From NCBI RefSeq assembly GCF_037975245.1, contig NC_092568.1:40896631-40960630 (forward strand): 64,000 nucleotides of DNA, read 5' to 3'. Positions 11,905 to 22,700 of this stretch are shown here, piece after piece. Position 1 is the stretch's first letter; each line of letters starts with the position of its first letter. The position numbers were made by a program, and so were the translations under genes. The notes below the pieces were generated by a model. It was given only the letters and a program-made list of their open reading frames with translations, searched no databases and was not told the origin of the DNA. This stretch comes from Apostichopus japonicus. Lineage: Eukaryota; Echinodermata; Holothuroidea; Aspidochirotida; Stichopodidae.

Positions 11905-12471
11905 TTAAAACCTTGTAGACATGATAATGCAATAAGCAATGTGCTGATGAATTTTATACTTCGTACGTGGATGCACATTATTGATTTCAAGAACTTCTTT
12001 TGTTTCTGTGGAGGCCATTTGAGGTCAACGGCGTTCAAAGCCTGAAAACGTAAAAAAAAAAAAAACTTGGATGACTTCATATACATGCTATGTAGATCTA
12101 CAACTATCTGTGGGCAACTCACACTAACTTTACTAATAAACTGTAGTAGGGCGAGGAATCAAATGACCTGAGCCTCTACCCTTCTTTCACCGATGATATC
12201 ACAACTTGCTTAGATGACAAGTGTGGTTAGGCTACATCTGTCATAATTTGCTAATATCAAGAATAGTAACAATTATCACTTTTTCAGGTCCAACTGTTTA
12301 CAACAGATCAATTCTTGATATCAAGCAAAGAATTCGTGATAACTCGATTACTGATTTAAGGAACGGAGTTTACCATTGATCCTACCAATACCATGCAAAA
12401 CTTGAAAATTGCGTCACATCGACACCGCGGTCCTATGGCAAGCCGTTTTAACATTTACCTCGCAATTGGAC

Positions 12472-12952
12472 TTAAGTGGAATACATTTCACTTAAGTGGA
12501 ATACATTCTACTTAAGTGAAATGTTATTCCACTTAAATAAAATGTATTCCACTTAAGTGGAATTCAATTTCACTTAAGTAGAATTCCATTTCACTTAAGT
12601 GGAAATGAACATTTCTATTTCACTTAAGTGGAAATGCATTCCACTTAAGTGGAATTGTATTTCACTTAAGTGGAAATGCATTCCACTTAAGTGGAACTGT
12701 ATTTCACTTAAGTGGAATACATTTGCACTTAAGTGGAATAACATTTTACTTAAGCTAAATAGCCCATCTATTTCACTTAAGTGGAATACAATTCCACTTA
12801 AGTGAAATGCATTTCCACTTAAGTGAAATACAATTCCATTTAAGTGGAATGCAATTTCACTTAAGTGGAATGATATCTTTTGGGCGTCAATTTTACTTAA
12901 GTGGAATTCTATTCTGCTTAAGTAAAATACAATTCCACTTAAGTGGAAATGT
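12472..12952. repeat. Left subterminal array of the 16-bp palindrome TTCCACTTAAGTGGAA
   Basis: Roughly twenty copies or close variants of a CACTTAAGTG core flanked by TTC/GAA, spaced about 21-24 bp apart, or two helical turns. Variants replace one arm (TTTCACTTAAGTGGAA, TTCTACTTAAGTGAAA). The block lies just inside the left TIR and is mirrored by 13575-14010. Confidence 0.9.
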
Positions 12953-13060
12953 TGATATGTAGCTTATATATAAATACAATTTAGGGTAATGTTCGTCGTA
13001 ACGCATTCAATTGCTCATCACATATGATGATGTAGTCGATCCTCGTTGCACGTGTACATC

Positions 13061-13293
13061 ATGGCTCTGGCTAATCATTCACATCTAACATTGCTGGAAT
13101 GCGATCAAATAATTGTTGTTGTTAGAGACACAATTCGAAGTGTTGTTTGCAGATTGGAACAGGGGAACAATCACAACAGAGGCGACTTACATCTTGTTTA
13201 AGTAACATAGGCAGAATTCGTAACTCTTTAGATAGTGAAACTTTTGACGAAATAAAAGATTCCATCCAAAACCTCAAATCAAAAAAAAAGTAA
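13061..13293 (+). pseudogene. Short ORF remnant in the core of the palindrome-rich transposon
   Basis: An ATG at 13061 opens 46 codons to TAA at 13199-13201 (starts MALANHSHLTLLECDQIIVV). A second frame then stays open to TAA at 13291 and reads ...NIGRIRNSLDSETFDEI plus a lysine-rich end. A TATA-like TATATATAAATA lies about 90 bp upstream (12965-12976). The two frames look like one small reading frame broken by a frameshift or an unseen intron. I recognise no protein family, so it could be the relic of an element-encoded ORF or chance. Confidence 0.25.
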
Positions 13294-13574
13294 TATGTTC
13301 TCTTGCCCTTGTCAATGCGTTTTCGGCTGTAGCTCCAACCACTTGTAATGTATTTGCCATGGCTTTATTTTGGTAATGTTATTCGTCAGGTACCAGGTCA
13401 GGTACGTACGTACACACCTTGCACGGATGTTAAGTGCTAGCTGGATCCCGATGGACAGCCGATATTCATTGTGCACATATCGACACCACATACGTACGTA
13501 CACGTATCACGGCAAGTTGTTTATAATGACGCGCAAAGGCATGTGCAAAGTTTGGCGTTGAATGTACTAGCCAA

Positions 13575-14010
13575 TCACATTCCACTTAAGTGGAATAGAG
13601 TAGCCAATCACATTCCACTTAAGTGAAATAGACTATCCAATCACATTTCACTTAAGTGGAATGCATTTCCACTTAAGTGGAATTGTATTCCACTTAAGTG
13701 AAATAGACAGGACATTCCACTTAAGTGGAATTGTATTCCACTTAATTAGAATACAATTTCACTTAAGTGAAATGTATTTGCACTTAAGTGAAATACAATT
13801 CCACTTAAGTGGAATGCAATTCCACTTAAGTGAAATAGAATTTGGCTAAAGTAAAATGCAGTGACAAGTTGATGAATTCAGCTTAAGTAAAATACAATTA
13901 AGCTTAAGTGGAATGGTATTCCACTAAGTGAAATAGAATTCCACATAAGTTAAATAGTATTCTGCTTAAGTGAAATTGAATTCCACTTAAGTGAAATGTA
14001 TTCGATTTAA
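13575..14010. repeat. Right subterminal array of the same palindrome
   Basis: About twenty copies of TTCCACTTAAGTGGAA-type palindromes, again about 22 bp apart. They become more diverged toward the right TIR (GCTTAAGT, CACATAAGTT). The three leftmost copies sit in a slightly longer unit with AGCCAATCACATT between palindromes. Confidence 0.88.
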
Positions 14011-14059
14011 GTCGAATTGCTAGGTAAATGTTAAAACGGCTTGCCATACGGTCCGGTCA

Positions 14060-15635
14060 CAAGAAGTTTTGCTATTGCGTTTGGACTATATACTGTGCAA
14101 TAACATTTCTATTAAGTGCGTGGAAGTGTGCGCACGTTGCCTTTTTCAACCATCATCTCTCTGTCATATACTGTAAACTTGGATGATACACTGCAATTTT
14201 TCTGTAAGTGTTAAATTTCGACATATTAACATATTTTAGCATACTGAGTTGTTGTAGTTTGTAATCACTTTAGGCTAATTGCCATTTGGATATTGGAACA
14301 AGATATTTCTATTAACACGTTACAGCAGACTCTTTTTGTAAATGTTATGCTGTGTGTGCAAGATACCGGTTGTGCGAAAAACGTGTGGCCAGCGATGTTC
14401 AGAGCAGGGTCGAGGTGCTAGGAGATAGTGCTTAATTGCAGAACAAAATTTTCTATGTGGAGCCATTGCTGTAGACCATCCTCACCAATATTCGTGAGGC
14501 TGATTTTGAAACTTGCAACACAAGTAATGTTTCTATCAATATTTACTATAACTTGTACAGTAGTACGATAGGCACATCATATTGGCTAGCCCTTCATATG
14601 GTTGTCCACACAGGGTGATTACATTTACAACCAGCCTGATAAATAAGGAGGAAATATCCCTTATTTGTCAAGTTTCTGGGAGAATAATATCACAAAGTCA
14701 TTTTCTTGTCAGAGCAATCTTTATTCCTCCAGCAGCCAGGGGAATATTTTGTGCACAAGTTTCTTTCCCTTGGCTGCCAGGCAAATAGGCACAACCATTT
14801 TTGTATAGTAGGCTAGTATTAGCTAAATGAATTATAGTAATTTGTTAATACAATTAATAAATGTGTACTCATCTTTCTGTTGATTACAGCAATAAAATAT
14901 CATAAATCATAATTTCTGCTTGCATAAAATTTGTTATTTCCACTTACTTACCCTTAGACATAAAGTGAACTGATATAATTAATGCCTATATTGGAACCAG
15001 TCGTATCATGGTGATGATAATGATGATGGAACCAGAGCTTTACATCCTGAGCCGTGGCTTGGTGGGAGAAAACAATGGTTAGTAAGATTCGTGATACCAG
15101 TTTGCTGATTTCCATACTTTGTAACAGTTAAAACGATAGTTCATCGGTAAATTAATGACAACCATATTACATAGCTCCCAACTCTTGAGAAGGCAAATGC
15201 TGGTCCATGCCACGAATCGCCGTCCTGGGGGAGGGGTATAATGGGAGGGGGTGTCCCCCTCCCCTTTTGAATTTTTTGGAATCCTGGTGATGCCTACATG
15301 TAAAATGGTGGCACTTAGAATGGCTTTTGTCACCCAAAATTTTCTGAGAAATATGCATTTTTTTGTGTGTAACATCAATAAATTGAATAGTAGGTGATAA
15401 TTCATTCTTTCCCGTGGCATGAAAATGTTGCCCAATAAAAAGAAATAAAGGCTAATTTGAGGTTCAAATGATGCTGTAAAGGAGGTTTTATACTCTATTA
15501 TGCTAAATGCTAAAGAAATGATGGTTGCTAAGTCAAAATTTGATGCAAATTTTTTTATGTATACTTGACAATTACAATGCGGGTTCTTCGGACACTTGCG
15601 CGGGTCAGCGGGTTTGGGTGTTAGAATGGGAAGCA
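14060..15635. other. Intergenic DNA, nothing coding recognised
   Basis: Mostly unique AT-rich sequence. Around 15210-15300 there is a short GC-rich segment with the inverted run GAGGGGGTGTCCCCCTCCCC. This resembles the internal part of the hAT-like MITEs at 54-61 kb and is probably a decayed MITE fragment. I found no exon encoding the expected TTC27 N terminus here. Confidence 0.4.
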
Positions 15636-15638
15636 GGA

Positions 15639-16505
15639 CACTTCGCCCAACAACCATTTCGCCCAACTGCCATTTCGCCCAACCTTACCATTTCGCCCAA
15701 CCAGCCTGGTCATTTCGCCCAACCAGCCTGGTCATTTCGCCCAACCAGCCTGGTCATTTCGCCCAACCAGCCTGGTCATTTCGCCCAACCAGTCTGGTCA
15801 TTTCGCCCAACCTTGATTAAATATGATATTTCAAAAGGAAACGTTCGGGAATTGTTAACGTTACAGGATACGAACCGAGTATTAAGGAAACTTGAAGTCG
15901 TGGTTAAATTGATTATATATGTGATTACATATGTGGTTACATTGATAAAGTGGTTACATTGATTAAATATAGTAATTCAATATTACGGACGGGTTTTATA
16001 TTTTTTTTTTCAATTTAATAAGGAAACGTTCGGGAATTGTTAGTCAGTAGGATGGATCAGTGTTTTAGGGGTTAGGTTTGATAGGTTTTTATGAAGACCG
16101 ATTTCCCTGTGTTTGTATAATAATATAACTTCCATTGTATGCGTAAACGCCTAAAGTAGTGTAATCCTCCCATTATACCCGAAATAACTGCTCAGACTCC
16201 GATCGATATCGAGCGGACCTCACTTTTTTATTTACCTATTACGATGTAACCTAACCCAAAATAAATCAAATTGAACTAGTGGAATAGAAAAAGTAATATT
16301 ATTCTGACTGAACATTAGTAAAAATAAGGTTGGGCGAAATGACCATGCTGGTTGGGCGAAATGACCATGCTGGTTGGGCGAAATGACTATGATGGTTGGG
16401 CGAAATGACCATGCTGGTTGGGCGAAATGACCAGGCTGGTTGGGCGAAATGACCAGGCTGGTTGGGCGAAATGGCAGTTGGGCGAAATGGTTGTTGGGCG
16501 AAGTG
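15639..16505. mobile_element. Inverted-repeat element with subterminal TTTCGCCCAAC arrays
   Basis: The left end, CACTTCGCCCAACAACCATT, is exactly inverted at the right end (ends ...GGTTGTTGGGCGAAGTG). Inside, CATTTCGCCCAACCAGCCTG-type units repeat with a 22-bp period on the left (15639-15815), and the complementary units recur on the right (16329-16505). The 500-bp centre is AT-rich with no ORF. I cannot define a convincing target duplication, so class and exact ends are uncertain. Confidence 0.72.
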
Positions 16506-16725
16506 ACTAGAAAGCTTAGAATGCGGGTCCAACCCGCAAAATGCGGGTCAGTTGGGAGCTCTGATATTATAAGCACTGGTGAAATTTGTATTCAGATCCT
16601 ACAGTACATACGACTTTTAGGGTTTACAACATTGAATTTGTCTCACCAAATGTTTTACTCCCTTTGTATTCTTTTGTGTTTTATTTCATCATATCCCCCT
16701 CCCCCCTCCCCTAGTCAGCATCAAA

Positions 16726-19700
16726 ATGTCAGCTGTATCCGTTGATAATTCTACTTGTTCTAATTTTGTTCCTTGTGTAGATGATGTGCCTGAGATGAAC
16801 TTTCTACTTCAGGGTCAATACAAGGACGTCCTGCACGGCTCGGCTGCACAGTCAATACTAGCTCTAGGAAATGAGATCTCTAAAGATGCCTTTGGAGAGG
16901 CTATTAAGAAAAACATTGCAGATTTCATCAGTTTAAGCACCAATGACCAGAGTAACAGGTAAATTTCTGACCTTCACCGATCGTTATTGTAAATGATTGT
17001 TTGTCTCTGTGGATAATTTCATTCATACAGTAACAGACATGTATAGTTTACGTTGTTCTGCATGAATTATTTCCACGAAGTGAAAGAATGTTCAAGTCTT
17101 GTCAATTTTCACCTTCTGCCTTCGTATGGAGTTCCCTATGTCAGGCTTTGATAGATGTAGTTAATGGCGGATTCTTAAAAGTACTGTTTCAGATTCAGGA
17201 AGTGTCAAAATATTACCTTTAATAGCTAAACCCTTGCCAGTATAGAGTAAAGTAGAGTACATTAGTGTGTGTTCAAGATGATGTCTCCTAATAAAAATAT
17301 GTCTTCTTTACACTAAGCAGTACACCCAAATTGCTAAATAAATAAAAGTAGTCAGTCAGATATGTGGGACATGGAAGTCTGTAGATGACCGGATTACAAC
17401 AAAATTGAATTATTTTTTCCATATTGTCTTTTGCTTAGATTACTTCAAGTTCTTTGCGTTGGAATTTCTTGCCTGGAAGTATTTCTACAAAATAATTGGA
17501 CAGGACCAAAATCAGACATATCTCCATCTGATGTCTTACCAACGGAATGGGAAAGCAAGGTAACCATTATGTGACAACGTTAAAATGCTATGAAATAGAT
17601 TTCAGTCCATAAATAAAGGAAGAGGGAAATGGGTTTTTGAACACTAACACTTAATATCCATTTGTGCAGATATCTTTGTAATGTTTTATAAACTATTTAG
17701 TAGCTCCAAACTTCAAGCTTTCCCCGACATAATACATGTACATATGACTGTTAAATACATGAACTAGTTATTGTGATGTTAATCAGTGTTTGTGTACATA
17801 CCTTGACCTTATCAAACAGAATTCTCTTCGTTTTATTGTTTGCAGCAAGAAGAGTTAAAAGAGTTTGTTTTTGAATCTTTAAACAAAGATGATGCCTCCA
17901 TCTATCCTCTCAGCAGTCACCCGGTATTCCTTCTTCTGGCCAAACACATTCTTGTCGACTCGAGGGATTCCTTAACTGCCCTTCAGGTAGCACATCAATA
18001 CCATTTATCACTTATTTTCTAAGGATATTTTCTTTGGAAGATTAATTCATCATTCTGTTTGATAAAAAACTTAGAACATTTCAATTGTCTGCTGTTTAGA
18101 AAATAAATAGTAATAAAAATAGTTTGAAAGGTTTACTGCTAAATTTATTCATTTATCTTAAGAAACCAGTTTTGTATGATGGCTTGGTAATGACTTTTGT
18201 ACATGTTGTATGTTACAGCAGTTTTCATTGTATGATAGGTCATTTAGTCTTGTTAAGTTTACACCTAGAAGATGGAAGTATAGTGAATCATAAATATTGC
18301 ATTGAAGTGATTAACAAAATTCAGTTTATATTCCACAAGTGAATCTGTTCATTGACAAAGTTACTTTAATTGTAGAGAAAGTTTTGTAGAAGTATTTTAA
18401 GAAACCTTTTTGTAAATCCAATGTTAATCCATTTCAGTGTAGTAGCCTCCCCTTCAATGCTTCACTCTGTTTTGTTAATCCAATCTTAATCCAATCTTAA
18501 GATTTCCTTTCCCCTGTTTTACAGACCCTTTGTAGATGGCTGTAACATTATCGGCAATTACAGAGTGTCTGCAAGAACACTCCATTATTCCATATCAGTG
18601 ATGTAGATTTCTCTGTCATTGCATTTACAGACTGTTGATTGGTGGTCGCTCCGTTGCCTGTGGGTGCAACAGATGATACTTGATAGTCGTGACCCAGATA
18701 TCCACCAGAAGATCAAATCAAGATTAGAGGAAGGTAAAAACAGTTAATATTCATTCAACTATTTTAACTATAGTCATACTACTATGTCTTCTGGGTTGTC
18801 ACTATTAAAGAGTTTCATCACAGTATAAAATAGTAATAATAATAATAATAATATTGATTTATAGTGCATGCGTATCCACCCAAGAAAAGGAGAAATGAAA
18901 AAAGAATGAACAAACGAAATATTGGTTAACATTGATGAATGTTGCATAGGATGAGTTTTCAGAAGTTTTTTTAACAAAGTGAAGGAAGCACAACATTTGA
19001 GTTCTAGTGGTAATCCATTCATTGAGTTCTAGTGTTAATCCATTCATTGAGTTTTAGTGGTAATCCATTCGTTGAGTTTTTGTGGTAATCCAATCATTGA
19101 GTTCTAGTGGTAATCCATTCATTGAGTTCTAGTGGTAATCCATTCATTGAGTTCTAGTGGTAATCCATTCATTGAGTTCTAGTGTTAATCCATTCATTGA
19201 GTTTTAGTGGTAATCCATTCGTTGAGTTTTTGTGGTAATCCAATCATTGAGTTCTAGTGGTAATCCATTCATTGAGTTCTAGTGGTAATCCATTCATTGA
19301 GTTCTAGTGTTAATCCATTCATTGAGTTTTAGTGGTAATCCATTCGTTGAGTTTTTGTGGTAATCCAATCATTGAGTTCTAGTGGTAATCCATTCATTGA
19401 GTTCTAGTGGTAATCCATTCATTGAGTTCTAGTGGTAATCCATTCATTGAGTTCTAGTGGTAATCCATTCATTGAGTTCTAGTGGTAATCCATTCATTGA
19501 GTTGTAGTGTTAATCCATTCATTGAGTTCTAGTGGTAATCCATTCGTTGAGTTTTTGTGGTAATCCAATCATTGAGTTCTAGTGGTAATCCAATCATTGA
19601 GTTCTAGTGGTAATCCATTCATTGAGTTCTAGTGGTAATCCATTCCAGAGGCTAGTAGCAACTACTTCCAAAGATCTGTCACCCCATGTATGTTTAGCCT

Positions 19701-22700
19701 GATGTTCTTGAAGTAACTGCATATTACTGTAGCGACGTAGTATTGGGGTGTACGTCTGGAGCTAGTCCGATAAATGACTTTATTGAAAGTGGGAAGAAAA
19801 CACTTTGCATGAGAAGGATTTACACCTGATCCAATAAAGAAGAACAGCCTTCTAGGAATGTCAGGACCTCTAAATGTACATACAATTGTTTTATTCTGAT
19901 TGGCTTTATTGTCATCTTCATGTCAGCTTAGAAGAGTTTAATTGTAACAAAATTTAGAAGTTCTTCCACCTCAATGTGGGATTCCCTTCATGGTTGTTTG
20001 AATGAAAAAGTTGGTTGCCCACAAGATTAACATATAATGGTTATACAGTAAGTGGTTACAGTACATAGGGATGCCCACCAGGGTGGGCTAGCTCAAATGG
20101 TAGAACACAGGACTTGTATCCCTGCAGTCACTGGTGCAATCCCTGACCCCTAAATTTGTTTGCTGTTTACAAGATATCTAATCGTCTCAGAAATACTGCA
20201 AACTATCGTAGATGTAAACTCCAGAATTGTTTGTAAATATATTTGGGATCTATTGAAGCTTTTCTTAAAGAACATTGAAAACAACCGTTTGGATTTATCT
20301 TTCATTCGCAGTTGTGAGGAATGAGGGCTTGATGTCGCAGGATACCAGCGGATTTTTGCCCGTTCTCTTTCATCTTGAGTGCATACATATATGTCAATAT
20401 TACTATGAGTACACAGAGGCTCAAGAACACCTGCAAACAGCAAAGAAAATGGCAGGACTGGAGGTAAACCTAACAGGTGAGGATTATTACTCATAAAAAC
20501 AAAGTTTTGAAAGTTTCATTAATCCTTCTTGTTGATGTCTGTGGTTGCTTAGCTTGGCATTGGAATAATGTGGCCTTCTGTGTGTGGTGTAAGCAATGTT
20601 GTTCTGTTAGTACTTGTTTTATATGTTCCTGGTTTCACTGTTTTAGTCTTCCTGCATTCTTTAATTTATTCATTCAATCATTCGTTCATTCATTAGCTCT
20701 TTCTGGTTCATTAATTGATTCGATCATTGATTCGTTCATTCAATCATTTGTTCATTTGTTTGTTCATTCATTCATTCAGATGTGCTATTACTTATTCAGG
20801 GATGTGCCCCCGCTGGGTGGCACTGGAAGGCCCCGCCGAGCACTAAAAATTACCGCCCAGCACTGTCTTAAAAGTCATGAATCCAGCCCAGCACTACTTT
20901 CATCTAAAATCCCGACATTCCTAACAATATATTCAACATAAATTGAAAAAAAATTGAAAAAAAGTAAATTGTTAGCAAAACTAGTACTTGTGTATGTGCT
21001 TAAAAAGCTACACAAGTGCCAGCATTTGGCATCTGAGCACCTTCAAAAATCGAAAACTTTCTCAAAGGGGAGGGGGAACCCCTCCCCTTAGACCCCTCCC
21101 TCAGGACGGCGATCAGTATACCCGGCACTCAGGAAATCCTGGGCACATCCCTGCTTATTATTAATGTGCTTAATTACCAGGTGCTCTAGGCAAGAGGACA
21201 AGGTTCCAACAGGAGGACAAAGCTCAACTCTTCTTGAAAGTAGAAAAGACCGACTCTGATGTGAACAGAGGAATCAGTGACCAACAGGAAACTGTTTCTG
21301 GGTTACCAAAGGTTGGTAAATGTTTTGTAGTCATAGATTAAGAGAATCTGTTTCATGATCAGTTTCATGATATCAATTTGTCTACCAACAGCAGAGTCAC
21401 AGCCATCTCTGTTCTAGATAACAGCTAGAGGGCTTTGTTTTTCCGTAGAATGTACAAACTATTTACCCAAGGGGGCAACGATTCTTGTAGAGCAATTTTC
21501 AGTGTCATAGAGGTTTGAAATGTTGATTACTTAGATGATGCACAGTGATTTGAAATTTATCAAACTTCAAGAACAATTTTAAGGAAGTGTAAGGAAAACC
21601 ATGAAAGAGTAATTTTTTAAACATTTAATGTTTTTAATTTTCATGTGACAGGATCTCATGCTAGAGGATGATACAGTACTCAATAATGTGAAATTCAAAG
21701 ATGCTGGAATAGAGGAGATTCCCAGACTGTCAGGAGGAGAACAAGCTCTCATCATTTCCCTCTGGTGAGTAGACATATCCCTGTAGCGAGTAAACATTTC
21801 CCTCTAGCTAGTTAACATATCCCTGAGGCGAGTAAACATATCCCTCTAGCGAGTAAACATATCCCTGAGACGAGTAAACATATCCCGCTATCGAGTAAAC
21901 ATAACCCTCTAGCGAGTAATCATATCCCTCTGGTGAGTAGACATATCTCTCTAGCGAGGAAACCTATCCATGAGGCGAGCAAACATATCCCTCTAGCGAG
22001 TAAACATAACCCTCTAGCGAGTAAATATATCCCTCTGGAGAGTAGACATATCCTTGAGGCGAGTAAACAAATCCCTCTGGCGAGTAAACATATCCCTGAG
22101 ACGAGTAAACATTTCCCTCTAGCCAGTAAACAACCCTCTAGCAAGTAAACATAACCCTCTAACAAGTAAACATACCCCTCTGGTGAGTAGACATATCCCT
22201 CTAGCGAGTAAACATATCCCTCTGGTGAGTAAACATATCACCTAGCGAGTAAACATATCCCTCTGGCAAGTAAACATATCCCTCTAGCGTGTAAACATAA
22301 GTCTCTAGCGAGTAAACATATCCCTCGAGCGAGTCAACATATCCCTCTGGTGAGTAGACATATTCCTCTGGTGAGTAAACATATCCCTCTAGTGAGTAAA
22401 CATATCCCTCTAGCGAATAAGCTTATCCCTCTGGCAAGTAAACATTACTCTAGCGAGTTAAACATATCCCTCTAGCAAGTAGACGTATCCCTTAAGTGAG
22501 TTAGTATATCCCGCTGGTGAATAAACATATTCCACTAGGAAGTAAACATATCCCTCAAGCGAGTAAACATATCCCTCTAGCGAGTAAACATATCCCTCTA
22601 GCGAGTAAACATATCCCACCTTTGACTAGACGTATCCTTCTCATGAGAAGACATATCTTAATTTCATCTTTCAGCTTAGACCACAAAAGGAAATCGCCTA

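Larger units (their letters stand above)
12434..14048. mobile_element. DNA transposon with long TIRs and palindromic subterminal arrays
   Basis: The left end is TATGGCAAGCCGTTTTAACA followed by TTTACCTCGCAATTG; the right end is its inverse (TATGGCAAGCCGTTTTAACA / TTTACCTAGCAATTC read from the minus strand). The ends match over about 53 bp with a few mismatches. CGGTCC flanks both sides exactly (12428-12433 and 14049-14054), a 6-bp target duplication. Inside each end is a dense array of the palindrome TTCCACTTAAGTGGAA and variants. TAT...ATA termini plus a 6-bp duplication recall what I remember of the IS3EU superfamily, but no transposase is present to confirm it. It is 1,615 bp and probably non-autonomous. 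Confidence 0.88.

Noticed and set aside
12472-14010. CRISPR-like regular repeat blocks
   Set aside because: The repeats are palindromes with no unique spacers, lie inside a transposon with inverted ends and occur in a eukaryotic genome.
20082-20150. Functional tRNA gene
   Set aside because: Boxes A and B are present but the acceptor stem does not pair and box B is degenerate; the same holds for 1114-1142 and 26780-26840. SINE or pseudogene fits better.
21303-21320. Alternative donor GTAAAT at 21316 for the TTC27 exon
   Set aside because: It has a better consensus than GTTGGT at 21312 but shifts the frame and reaches a stop in the next exon, whereas the weaker site gives the expected LEDDTVLNNVKF.
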